33,150 nt of DNA, from assembly GCA_025359215.1 (NCBI GenBank), contig JANYHE010000125.1, positions 1-33,150 of the forward strand, read 5' to 3'. The notes beneath the pieces are model-generated. The model saw only the letters and a list, made by a program, of their open reading frames with translations. It searched no databases and was not told the origin of the DNA. Positions 24,090 to 31,716 of this stretch are shown one piece after another. The stretch comes from Hyphomicrobiales bacterium. GTDB lineage: Bacteria > Pseudomonadota > Alphaproteobacteria > Rhizobiales > Aestuariivirgaceae. Position numbers and translations under genes: made by a program. Position 1 is the stretch's first letter. Every line of letters begins with the position of its first letter.

Positions 24090-24914
24090 TCAATTGCTCG
24101 TAATATGATTTTCAACGCCATAGCGAACGACAAGCGTGTCGATGCCACCGCGGTGGGCTTTGCCGGAAAACTTATCGGTTAGTTCTGGCATAATATCTTT
24201 GAGGGCCTTGCCATCGTTTTCCGCGATGGAGCGCAACACCAGCGAAATTTCGCCTGTTGATTCAACCATGGCTATTACTTCTGTTTGCTGCGGTGTGAGC
24301 TCGAGTGTTGCAGTTTCATTTTTTTCAACAGTTACTGCTTCACCTTCAGTGGCCTTGTTGTAAATCTGGTTGATAGCAAGCACTCGGACATTGGTGATCA
24401 CAGTATCGCTTCTCACCAGAGTGATACCGCTGTCATTGGTCTTTTTGGTCAGAATGAGATCAACACGGTCATCTGGCAAAATGAACCCGCCGGCTGACGA
24501 ATGATTTGAAATTGAAACGGATGCAGCGCGCATGCCCTTGGCCAACATTGCGCCCATGAAGCCACCATCACCTGGGTTTAACACCTTTTTGTCGAGCACA
24601 ACTTCGCCATCATAGAGTGCAACACGGGCGCGCGAGGTTGCCATTTCTTGTAAAGCATCTGGTTTGGCGTCTTTTGTCACCATTGAAGGCTGCAGGTTAT
24701 CTTTCGGCCAAGCTTTCCAAACCAAAGTGCCATCGACGAATTTTTCGCCCAAATGGATATCTTTGGCGGCCACAAGCACATCCACAGTTTTCACTGTGTT
24801 CACTTCAACAACTTTTTCTTCTTGTTTCTTTCCAAGAACGCCCTTGGCAAGAAGCCCCGCCATAATGGCTGAGGCTAAAGCCACCGCAAACATCACCAAA
24901 CGCATTTTACTCAT
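24090..24914 (-). CDS. cpaB: Tad pilus assembly protein CpaB (RcpC)
   Basis: This 274-residue protein has one N-terminal membrane anchor and a SAF domain (about residues 42-105, VLVAAKDIHLGEKFVDG), followed by the RcpC-type periplasmic region with VSISNHSSAGGFILPDDRVDLILT. It is thought to stabilise or regulate the CpaC secretin, possibly by binding peptidoglycan. The ATG at 24914 has GAGGAA at 6-bp spacing; a TTG at 24920 in the same frame was rejected for that reason. It is the first gene of the cpaB-tadC operon. The preceding gap to cpaA contains one GTTAACCTT motif read on this strand. Confidence 0.93.
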   Translation of the reverse strand: MSKMRLVMFAVALASAIMAGLLAKGVLGKKQEEKVVEVNTVKTVDVLVAAKDIHLGEKFVDGTLVWKAWPKDNLQPSMVTKDAKPDALQEMATSRARVALYDGEVVLDKKVLNPGDGGFMGAMLAKGMRAASVSISNHSSAGGFILPDDRVDLILTKKTNDSGITLVRSDTVITNVRVLAINQIYNKATEGEAVTVEKNETATLELTPQQTEVIAMVESTGEISLVLRSIAENDGKALKDIMPELTDKFSGKAHRGGIDTLVVRYGVENHITSN

Positions 24915-24920
24915 ATTCAA

Positions 24921-25009
24921 TTCCTCACACGGTGCGCCGCACCAACTGAAACTTAACTTTGTGACTTAAATGTCAAATTAAGGTTAACAAAAATCAGTGC
25001 TCACCAAAC
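24921..25009 (-). promoter_or_regulatory. Probable promoter/regulatory region of cpaB operon
   Basis: This 89-bp AT-rich gap separates cpaA from cpaB. It contains GTTAACCTT on the minus strand at 24980-24988 and, just downstream, TTAATTTGACATTTAA, which resembles the spaced TTAA half-sites bound by CtrA but with the wrong spacer (8 instead of 7). The assignment is by inspection only. No pilin gene fits in this gap. Confidence 0.35.
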
Positions 25010-25525
25010 TTAGACAATTGCGTGCATCCACCAGCTGTCTTTAAACGCGATTATGCCGCCCACTGCGAACGCCAGCCCATAGGGAACATTTGGTTTTAAA
25101 GAGAACAGACGTTTACCAAAACTGGCCATTTTCAAATCTGAGGCGTGAATATCCCAATGCATGGCGACAACGGACCAGAGGCCTACAAAAACCGCCAAGA
25201 GGCCGCCCGCCAATGCAGTCATGAATAGGAACGGCAATGCCTGCGCGCTGCCAAACCACAGCCCGGCTGCCGCCATCAACTTGGCATCGCCGCCGCCGAA
25301 CAAACCAAATTGAAAGAACATGAAGCCGGCCATGAATAGACCCACCCCAACCGCCAAGTGAATGCCAAACTCGTGCAGCGGCATGCCTGTGATCCATGCC
25401 ATAGGAAAGAAAAGTGCTGCTGTTAAGATGTTCAGCCAATTGGGAATGCGAAGTGATAAAACATCGGATGCTGCCGCAATGATGAGCAATATTGGGAGGA
25501 GAGAGTTTGAGAGTATCTGCAACAT
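25010..25525 (-). CDS. cpaA: Prepilin peptidase CpaA (TadV)
   Basis: This 171-residue inner-membrane aspartic protease removes the leader peptides of Flp pilin and of the TadE/TadF pseudopilins. It is an A24-type peptidase without the methyltransferase domain. The two catalytic aspartates are visible: D21 (in ASDVLSLRIPNW) and D80 in GGGD at 77-80. There are about five to six membrane helices. The frame is open to a GTG at 25606, but the ATG at 25525 gives the family start. It is separated from cpaB by 89 bp and diverges from the pilus N-domain gene. Confidence 0.93.
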   Translation of the reverse strand: MLQILSNSLLPILLIIAAASDVLSLRIPNWLNILTAALFFPMAWITGMPLHEFGIHLAVGVGLFMAGFMFFQFGLFGGGDAKLMAAAGLWFGSAQALPFLFMTALAGGLLAVFVGLWSVVAMHWDIHASDLKMASFGKRLFSLKPNVPYGLAFAVGGIIAFKDSWWMHAIV

Positions 25526-25753
25526 TTGTAAGCGGTCCAAAAGTTCACAATTTGAGAATTGCACTTCAAAACTGAAGCGGGTTAGACCGAAGATCACATG
25601 GCGCACGTAAAGACGGAGTTAACCTTGACAAAAACTTTCAAAAGAAATTGGAACCCATTCTAAGCGACTTGGTAACTTTAGATTCACCATTGTTAGTTAA
25701 CCTTACTCACTTAGTGCAAAGGCTGTGTTGGCCTGTGGTTAAGGAAATGTGTG
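25526..25753. promoter_or_regulatory. Divergent intergenic region between cpaA and the pilus N-domain gene
   Basis: These 228 bp hold no convincing gene on either strand, specifically no Flp pilin. GTTAACCTT occurs twice on the plus strand, at 25618-25626 and 25696-25704. TTGACA is present at 25625-25630, but the -10 position at normal spacing is poor. AAGGAA at 25741-25746 is the ribosome-binding site of the downstream gene. The region presumably drives both arms of the pilus locus. Confidence 0.5.
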
Positions 25754-26233
25754 ATGAAAATTGGTTTTTGGTCCAATGTCGCGGCAATGCTCATGCTCGG
25801 ATTTGGTGCTCATTCGGCGCTCGCCGGGGAGCCACTATCGATTAAAACTGATAGTTCATTGTTGATGACAATCTCTGCTGAGCCTGGCACAGTGGTGATC
25901 GGAAACCCCTCAATTGCCGACGTCACCATGAACGGCAAGCAAATTTTCATCCACGGTCGCGCCTTTGGCGAAACCAATTTGTTGATCCTTGATACTGGTG
26001 GAAGCCAGATTGCCAATTTTGATGTTACTGTTGTTGAGAATAACTCAAACATCGTTACGGTTTACCGTGGCACTGTGCACAATACCTTCTCATGTGCACC
26101 AAATTGTAACCCGACCATGATGGTTGGTGACGATAACCTCGAGAAAATTATCTCCCAGAATATTTCTAAAAACCTGTTTGCAACGGGTAAAATATTTGCC
26201 GAGGGTACAAAGGTCAATTCACCTCCACAGTGA
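25754..26233 (+). CDS. Secreted pilus assembly N-terminal domain protein (CpaC N-domain homologue)
   Basis: This 159-residue periplasmic protein has a signal peptide (hydrophobic stretch, then SALA|GE near residue 24). The mature part is a stand-alone pilus-formation N-terminal domain: GTVVIGNPSIADVTM and FGETNLLILDTGGSQIANFDV align with the matching part of the CpaC secretin in this locus. After it comes a tail with CAPNC (C-x3-C) and GDDNLE, common in alphaproteobacterial members. It is probably an accessory of the Tad secretin; this is inferred from homology and position. The ATG at 25754 has AAGGAA at 7-bp spacing; a GTG one codon upstream is possible. It diverges from cpaA and is followed after 138 bp by tadE. 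Confidence 0.84.
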   Translation: MKIGFWSNVAAMLMLGFGAHSALAGEPLSIKTDSSLLMTISAEPGTVVIGNPSIADVTMNGKQIFIHGRAFGETNLLILDTGGSQIANFDVTVVENNSNIVTVYRGTVHNTFSCAPNCNPTMMVGDDNLEKIISQNISKNLFATGKIFAEGTKVNSPPQ

Positions 26234-26371
26234 AGATTGACTAACAAAACTACTATTCGTTCAATTTTTAATGAAGTTGTTCAAATCTCCATAATCTTAG
26301 ACTGCTAAAGTGACGATATCGATTTAGATCTGCTTTGGCAGTTCGCCTGTCGTCCGTTAGGGGAAAGCATT

Positions 26372-26953
26372 ATGTTAAAAACAATTGGACGCCTGTTTTC
26401 GCGTCACATGAAACGCTTTGCAAAAGCCGAGAGTGGCGTTGTTGCCGTCGAATTCGCAATCGTAGCCTTGCCCTTCATTACACTTCTGGGAGTTATTCTC
26501 GAGACGGGCATTGTGTTGTTTGTCGAATATACTTTGCAAGCCAGCGTTCAAGAAGCTGCACGTTTGGTGCGAACCGGGCAAGCGCAAGCGGGGGCATATT
26601 CTCCGTCTGACTTCAAAGCCAAAGTTTGCAAGACGGCAGATTTGTTGATTGATTGCAGCGGCAAAGTTTCTATCTATATGGCCTCGAATACGAGCTTTGC
26701 AGCTCTTAAAGCGGCTCTGCCTTCGTTTTTAAATGTCGGACTTAAAGTGGACGGCACTGCAAATGCCACGTCTTATTCCTGTGGTGGTCCATTGCAGACA
26801 ACCGCAGTTGTTGCCACCTATGATTGGAAATTGCTCATGCCCGGCATGAGCTACATGGGAAATTTCAATGGTGACACTGTTCGTAGAATTGTGGGATTTG
26901 CAATGTTCCAAAACGAGCCTTTCCCTTCAGGCACAACGTGCAAGGCGAGTTAA
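26372..26953 (+). CDS. tadE: TadE-like pseudopilin
   Basis: This 193-residue minor pseudopilin has a short basic leader, the prepilin cleavage site ESG|VVAVEFA near residues 20-27 with the conserved glutamate at +5, then a hydrophobic helix (about 25-50). The C-terminal part is a periplasmic domain with four cysteines. It should be processed by CpaA and is needed for pilus assembly in studied Tad systems. AGGGGAAAG precedes the ATG. Three bases separate it from the tadF-like gene. The distinction between TadE and TadF is by order and leader type only. Confidence 0.88.
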   Translation: MLKTIGRLFSRHMKRFAKAESGVVAVEFAIVALPFITLLGVILETGIVLFVEYTLQASVQEAARLVRTGQAQAGAYSPSDFKAKVCKTADLLIDCSGKVSIYMASNTSFAALKAALPSFLNVGLKVDGTANATSYSCGGPLQTTAVVATYDWKLLMPGMSYMGNFNGDTVRRIVGFAMFQNEPFPSGTTCKAS

Positions 26954-26956
26954 ATC

Positions 26957-27544
26957 ATGAGTAGAAAACTATTTTCAGAATTTCTGAAAGCAGAAAGCGG
27001 CATAGCTGCAATTGAAATGGCCTTCATTTTGCCTGCAATGTTGTTGCTTTACTGTGGGTTGATTGATGTGACTGGTTTGGTTTCACTCAACCGAAAAATA
27101 ACAGCTTCGGCCAGTATCACTGCCGATTTGGTAGGACAGCAAAGAACATCGGTTTTGAAACCCGTCATTGTTGATGACTATAATGCAACAGAAATGATTA
27201 TGTCGCCCACGTCCATTACCAATGTTCGCGTGGAAGTATTTGGCTACCGAGTCAATGCAGCGCTGACAACCGTAACGAAGATTTGGCACACAAGTAACAA
27301 TCAAGGGCCATCCTGCGGTGTTGATCCTGATATGGGAACGATGCTGCCTTTGATGACGGCTGGCAATGATCTGGTGGTGGCGCGGTCCTGCATTACTTAC
27401 ACACCTTATGTGACAAGCTTTCTTGGAACGACAATTCTGGGGTCGACTTCCTTTTTGGTAAAGCAGACAATTTCCGTCCGCCCACGTTCGTCTTTACAGC
27501 TTACCTGTTATGACACCACTGTGGGTGGCACTGTCTGCGCATAA
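26957..27544 (+). CDS. tadF: TadE/TadF-like pseudopilin
   Basis: This 195-residue protein is a second minor pseudopilin with the same architecture as its upstream neighbour: leader FLKAESG, cleavage before IAAIEMAFILP, a hydrophobic helix to about residue 38, then a periplasmic domain with paired cysteines near the C-terminus (C185, C194). It is almost certainly co-transcribed with tadE (3-bp gap). A clear intrinsic terminator follows 22 bp after the stop. The TadG-type protein that often follows in this position is absent. Confidence 0.86.
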   Translation: MSRKLFSEFLKAESGIAAIEMAFILPAMLLLYCGLIDVTGLVSLNRKITASASITADLVGQQRTSVLKPVIVDDYNATEMIMSPTSITNVRVEVFGYRVNAALTTVTKIWHTSNNQGPSCGVDPDMGTMLPLMTAGNDLVVARSCITYTPYVTSFLGTTILGSTSFLVKQTISVRPRSSLQLTCYDTTVGGTVCA

Positions 27545-27565
27545 TCTGGTAATGCTCTGAATTGA

Positions 27566-27590
27566 GGCCGCATTTTTTGCGGCCTTTTTT
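27566..27590 (+). terminator. Rho-independent terminator after tadE-tadF
   Basis: GGCCGCA at 27566-27572 pairs perfectly with TGCGGCC at 27578-27584 across a TTTTT loop, and is followed directly by TTTTTT and more A/T. It ends the plus-strand pilus transcript and isolates the downstream transporter gene. Confidence 0.88.
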
Positions 27591-27630
27591 ATTTGATCTG
27601 ATCGGCAATTGAGTTCATTGACTCATTGCT

Positions 27631-27647
27631 GGTGGAGTTAAGCCTTG
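27631..27647 (+). promoter_or_regulatory. Ribosome-binding site deciding the TTG start of the EamA transporter
   Basis: GGTGGAG at 27631-27637 lies 7 bp before TTG at 27645, and no ATG is present in frame near this position. The protein from this TTG begins MSLSLFLIVLIAAFLHAAWN, matching the first transmembrane helix of the family. Confidence 0.6.
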
Positions 27648-28484
27648 AGCCTTTCGCTTTTTTTGATTGTTTTGATTGCTGCTTTCCTGCATGCGGCGTG
27701 GAATGTGCTGGTCAAGTTCAATCTGGATCGCTTTCTCGCCCTATTTCTGCTGCAAAGCTTGATGGGCGTGATGGGTATTGGCATGTTGCTCGTCTTCGCC
27801 TTTCCCAGCCAGAGCAGCCTGCCTTTCGCGCTTGTTTCTGGCGTTCTTCACACTGGCTATAATTTGTTCCTCGCACGCAGCTATCGCACGGGCGATTTGA
27901 GCGTAGTTTACCCCGTGGCGCGTGGCACGGCGCCCTTGATTACGTTGGTTGCCAGTCAGATTTTTGCTCATGACGCTGTTCCTCCGTTTGCCGTTATTGG
28001 CATTATTGCTTTGGTGGCTGGCATTTGGTTGATTGCCCTTGGCCCTTCCAAAGCCTTGCGTGTTGACCGGACCACGCTGCTGTTTGCGCTTGGCACTTCG
28101 GTGTTTATTGGCTGTTATACCATCGTCGATGGGCTGGGCGGGCGGGCTTCTGCTGCCCCTTCTGGTTACACGGCAGTGGTGTTCATTCTTGATGGTATTT
28201 TCATGATGTGCACCGGTGTTTATTTGAGAGGGCCAGCAATTTTTAAAGCGGTGCAGCCATTTTGGCGCAGCGGCGTGGTGGGCGCTGCAGCGTCTGGCAG
28301 TGCTTATTGGATTGTGATCTGGGCAATGAGCCAAGCGCCCATCGCCATGGTGGCTGCACTGCGCGAAACCAGCATATTATTTGCTCTTGGGCTTTCAGCA
28401 AAACTTTTGAAGGAACAGTTGACAGTTTCGAGGGTTGCAGGTGGATTGTTGGTCGTGGCTGGCGCTATGGCGCTGCGGGCCTAA
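27645..28484 (+). CDS. EamA/DMT-family transporter
   Basis: This 279-residue inner-membrane protein has about ten predicted helices in two EamA repeats (first repeat to about residue 130, second from about 143). Motifs such as NLFLARSYRTGDLSVVYPVARGTAPL and APIAMVAALRETSILFALGL are typical of the drug/metabolite transporter superfamily. The start is a TTG at 27645, supported by GGTGGAG at 27631-27637 with 7-bp spacing. It stands alone between the tadF terminator and convergent pncA. The substrate is unknown; amino acids or other small metabolites are usual. Confidence 0.88.
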   Translation: MSLSLFLIVLIAAFLHAAWNVLVKFNLDRFLALFLLQSLMGVMGIGMLLVFAFPSQSSLPFALVSGVLHTGYNLFLARSYRTGDLSVVYPVARGTAPLITLVASQIFAHDAVPPFAVIGIIALVAGIWLIALGPSKALRVDRTTLLFALGTSVFIGCYTIVDGLGGRASAAPSGYTAVVFILDGIFMMCTGVYLRGPAIFKAVQPFWRSGVVGAAASGSAYWIVIWAMSQAPIAMVAALRETSILFALGLSAKLLKEQLTVSRVAGGLLVVAGAMALRA

Positions 28485-28518
28485 TTGACTGGTAACCCCA
28501 TGCCGCGCCGCGCATGCG

Positions 28519-29115
28519 TCATCGCAAGATAATACCGCGCTCGATAAAGCTTTTCCGAGTTGCTGCAGCTGTGCCGCCTAGGTCAATCGCCCGCGTGGCA
28601 CTTTCAATCACTTCAATTTCAAAGCCTAAATTCTTTGCATCTTCTGCCGAATACCGAACACAATAATCAAAGGCCAATCCAACCATCGTGATTTTTTTGA
28701 ACCCGCGTTCCCTCAAATATCCACTCAGACCAGTGGGGGTTTTGTGGTCATTTTCAAAAAACGCTGAATAAGAATCAATCTCTTTTCGAAAGCCCTTGCG
28801 GATAATTAATTCAGCATGGGGAACGTTCAAATCTTTATGAAAAGAAGCACCATGGGAACCCACAATGCAATGATCAGGCCAAAGGGTTTGCCTGCCATAG
28901 GGCATGTCAATCTGGGTGAAAGCCTCGTGACCGGCATGTTGTGATGCAAATGAAGAGTGGCCCTCAGGATGCCAATCTTGAGTCAGCACTACATGCTCAT
29001 AAGTGCTCGCCAATTTATTGATGGGGTGCACAATTTCGTCGCCACCATTTACGGCAAGACGGCCCCCGGGACAGAAATCATTCTGCACGTCGATAATAAT
29101 AAGAATAGCGCTCAT
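28519..29115 (-). CDS. pncA: Nicotinamidase
   Basis: This 198-residue cysteine hydrolase converts nicotinamide to nicotinate for NAD salvage (and would activate pyrazinamide). The catalytic triad is visible: D9 in DVQNDF, K107 in RKGF and C152 in AFDYCV. Metal ligands are D48 and H50 in QDWHPEGH plus H82 in PDHC. The ATG at 29115 overlaps the stop of glk (ATGA, 29112-29115), so the two are coupled; the frame continues seven codons upstream inside glk. The gene is convergent with the EamA transporter 34 bp away. Confidence 0.94.
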   Translation of the reverse strand: MSAILIIIDVQNDFCPGGRLAVNGGDEIVHPINKLASTYEHVVLTQDWHPEGHSSFASQHAGHEAFTQIDMPYGRQTLWPDHCIVGSHGASFHKDLNVPHAELIIRKGFRKEIDSYSAFFENDHKTPTGLSGYLRERGFKKITMVGLAFDYCVRYSAEDAKNLGFEIEVIESATRAIDLGGTAAATRKSFIERGIILR

Positions 29116-30053
29116 GCAGGCAGAGCCGCGGCACAACCTTTGAAGGCCGGAAATTTATCAATGATCACATAAAGTGGAATTGATTTCATCAATCCAGCGA
29201 TGCGACCCTTATCTTCAAAAACGGCGCGAAATTTTGGAGCTTTCAGTTTTTCCACCAAAGATGGCGCAATGCCACCTGCCAGATAGATGCCTCCGCGTGC
29301 CTGCAGGCTCATTGCGGCATCGCCGGCAAGCCGAACAAGGAACGTCATAAAGTGATCAAGGGCTTTAACTGCCGATGGGTTGGCGTTGGCAAGTGCCGCC
29401 TGCAACACGGCTTCAGGTGTTTGCAAATCGGGTGACGCACTAACAGCCCGGTAGAGCGCTAACAGGCCAGGGCCTGTTAATACATCTTCGACTTCCGCAA
29501 ATTTTCCAACACCTACCAATTTATCACGGAGGGTCAGTTCTTCGGCATTGATGATTGGCAATGTCGTATGGCCCATCTCACCGGGAATGGGCAACCACCC
29601 CCCTTGAGGTAGAGGGGCGAGTGTGGCCATGCCCAAACCTGTACCAGGGCCAAGAACGACTTTCACTTGTGCTTTAATTGATTTTTCGCCACCAATTTGA
29701 ACCAAATCGTGGTCTTCGATGTGCGGCAGCGAATAGGCCAATGCTTCAAAATCATTGAGAAGGCGAAAGGATTTCGCGTTGGTTGCTTCTTTCAAGCTGT
29801 TGGCACTGAAGGTCCAATCTCGATTGGTGAGGGTGATTAAATCACGATCAACGGGGGCTGCCACGGCAATGGCTGCTGCATGGAGCGTGCTAACGCCGCG
29901 CTGCTTCAAATAATGCGAGACCGATGCTTCCAGCGACGGAAAATTATCATTCTTTTGGGCTTCCACATCTTTCACGACCATGGAGCCCTGCTCCACCAGC
30001 CCGAAACGGGAATTTGTGCCGCCAATATCGCCTACAAGAGAAAGATTTTTCAT
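29112..30053 (-). CDS. glk: Glucokinase
   Basis: This 313-residue enzyme phosphorylates glucose to glucose 6-phosphate with ATP. It is of the proteobacterial Glk type: the N-terminal phosphate-binding loop is GDIGGTNSRFG at 8-18, with the sugar-binding region LLNDFEALAYSLP and the second motif GPGTGLGMATL followed by GEMGHTTLP. Near the C-terminus is GIYLAGGIAP. The ATG at 30053 was preferred to a TTG at 30059. The product can enter the Entner-Doudoroff pathway, whose last enzymes are encoded at the right end of the window. It overlaps pncA by four bases; prfC diverges 85 bp away. Confidence 0.95.
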   Translation of the reverse strand: MKNLSLVGDIGGTNSRFGLVEQGSMVVKDVEAQKNDNFPSLEASVSHYLKQRGVSTLHAAAIAVAAPVDRDLITLTNRDWTFSANSLKEATNAKSFRLLNDFEALAYSLPHIEDHDLVQIGGEKSIKAQVKVVLGPGTGLGMATLAPLPQGGWLPIPGEMGHTTLPIINAEELTLRDKLVGVGKFAEVEDVLTGPGLLALYRAVSASPDLQTPEAVLQAALANANPSAVKALDHFMTFLVRLAGDAAMSLQARGGIYLAGGIAPSLVEKLKAPKFRAVFEDKGRIAGLMKSIPLYVIIDKFPAFKGCAAALPA

Positions 30054-30123
30054 GGTCAATTGTCACTGCCACATGTCACACAAAAGGGCAACGGTTGACT
30101 GGACGTGGAGGCTTCATAATTGT

Positions 30124-30130
30124 AGGAGGG
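30124..30130 (+). promoter_or_regulatory. Strong Shine-Dalgarno site of prfC
   Basis: AGGAGGG is the best ribosome-binding site in the window, eight bases before the ATG at 30139. It fixes the start of prfC against several upstream in-frame candidates that lie inside the divergent glk gene. Confidence 0.75.
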
Positions 30131-30138
30131 CACCCACC

Positions 30139-31716
30139 ATGACCCTTGATATTCAAACCGAATCTGCCAGACGGCGCACATTTGCCATTATTTCACATCC
30201 TGATGCTGGTAAAACCACGTTGACGGAAAAACTGTTGCTGTTTGGTGGTGCCATTCAATTGGCCGGCCAAGTGCGCGCAAAAGGGGATCGCAGGCGCACA
30301 CGCTCGGACTGGATGTCAATTGAACGCGCACGTGGCATTTCGGTGGTCACTTCTGTAATGACATTTGAATATAATAATTGCGTATTTAATCTGCTTGATA
30401 CGCCGGGTCATGAAGACTTCTCGGAAGATACTTACCGGACGCTAACGGCGGTGGATGCTGCCGTGATGGTGATTGACGGGGCCAAGGGCATTGAAGATCG
30501 CACGCGCAAGCTTTTTGAAATATGTCGTTTGCGCGATATTCCCATCGTCACGTTCGTTAACAAGTTTGACCGTGAAGCCCGCGAGCCTTTGGACCTGCTT
30601 GATGAAATTGAAAAGGGCTTAGCGCTCACGATTGTTCCTATGGTGTGGCCCATCGGCATTGGTAAAACATTCGCTGGCACTTATGATTTGATGTCTCACC
30701 GCGTGCGCCGTATTGACGAAGACCCCGCTGGGCAAGTTGTTTCGGGACCAGAGGATAAACTGATCGACAGTTTGCTTTCACCAGCAGGTGCAGCACAGTT
30801 TCGCGATGAATTGGCACTGCAACAAATGGCCGGGCAAAAGTTTGATCATCAGGCTTTTCTTGAAGGGCATCTTTCGCCGGTTTATTTCGGCTCGGCATTG
30901 AAGAATTTTGGTGTACGAGATTTGCTTGATGCTTTGATCGCCTATGCGCCACCGCCGCGTGATCAGAAGGCGCGGCAACGTGTAGTGAAAGCCACGGAAG
31001 AAAAACTCACAGGCGTGGTGTTTAAAATCCAAGCCAATATGGACCCCAACCACCGCGACCGCATTGCCTTTATGCGTGTGGCTTCAGGAAAGCTTATTCG
31101 CGGCATGCGAGTTAAAATTGTGCGCACAGGCAAAAGTCTTGCACTCAATGCGCCGCAGTTTTTCTTTGCCCAAGATCGTTCCTTGGCTGAGGAAGCTTTT
31201 GCTGGCGATGTTGTGGGCATTCCAAACCATGGCGTGCTGCGCATTGGCGACACGTTGACGGAAGGCGAGGAACTTGTGTTCACCGGCGTTCCAAGTTTTG
31301 CCCCTGAAATTTTACGGCGGGTGCGCCTTGGTGATCCGATGAAGGCCAAGAAACTTAAATCGGCCCTTGAAGAATTGGCTGAAGAAGGTGTGGTGCAATT
31401 GTTCACACCCATTGATGGTTCAGGCGCCATTGTGGGTGTGGTGGGGGCATTGCAGCTTGATGTTTTGGCGGACAGGTTAGAAAATGAATATGGCGTGCCC
31501 ACAACATTTGAAGCAACGCGATTTGAAATTCTGCGTTGGATTTCTTGTGATGACGCAAAGGTGTTGGAAGGTTTTCAAGATGCAAATCGCTCGGCCATTG
31601 CCCATGACCTTGATGGCGCACCTGTTTTCATGGCATCATCGGCTTTCAATTTGAATTATGCTTTGGAGCGCACTCCTTCCATTCAGGCCGCCACCATCAA
31701 GGAAATCCACGCATGA
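30139..31716 (+). CDS. prfC: Peptide chain release factor 3
   Basis: This 525-residue translational GTPase recycles RF1/RF2 from the ribosome after termination. G motifs are intact: G1 SHPDAGKTT at 19-27, the switch I region RTRSDWMSIERARGISV, G3 DTPGH at 87-91 and G4 NKFD at 141-144. The later part carries the RF3 domain 2 and the C-terminal domain. The ATG at 30139 has AGGAGGG at 8-bp spacing, so longer in-frame starts upstream (to 29980, within glk) were rejected. The stop overlaps the start of the DUF599 gene. Confidence 0.96.
   Translation: MTLDIQTESARRRTFAIISHPDAGKTTLTEKLLLFGGAIQLAGQVRAKGDRRRTRSDWMSIERARGISVVTSVMTFEYNNCVFNLLDTPGHEDFSEDTYRTLTAVDAAVMVIDGAKGIEDRTRKLFEICRLRDIPIVTFVNKFDREAREPLDLLDEIEKGLALTIVPMVWPIGIGKTFAGTYDLMSHRVRRIDEDPAGQVVSGPEDKLIDSLLSPAGAAQFRDELALQQMAGQKFDHQAFLEGHLSPVYFGSALKNFGVRDLLDALIAYAPPPRDQKARQRVVKATEEKLTGVVFKIQANMDPNHRDRIAFMRVASGKLIRGMRVKIVRTGKSLALNAPQFFFAQDRSLAEEAFAGDVVGIPNHGVLRIGDTLTEGEELVFTGVPSFAPEILRRVRLGDPMKAKKLKSALEELAEEGVVQLFTPIDGSGAIVGVVGALQLDVLADRLENEYGVPTTFEATRFEILRWISCDDAKVLEGFQDANRSAIAHDLDGAPVFMASSAFNLNYALERTPSIQAATIKEIHA

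Noticed and set aside
17091-27544. The secretin/ATPase cluster as a new secretion system
   Set aside because: Gene order and motifs match the known Tad/Flp pilus assembly system of alphaproteobacteria.
28499-28516. CATGC/GCATG hairpin between the EamA transporter and pncA as a bidirectional terminator
   Set aside because: The stem is only five bases with an eight-base loop and there is no T tract on either strand.
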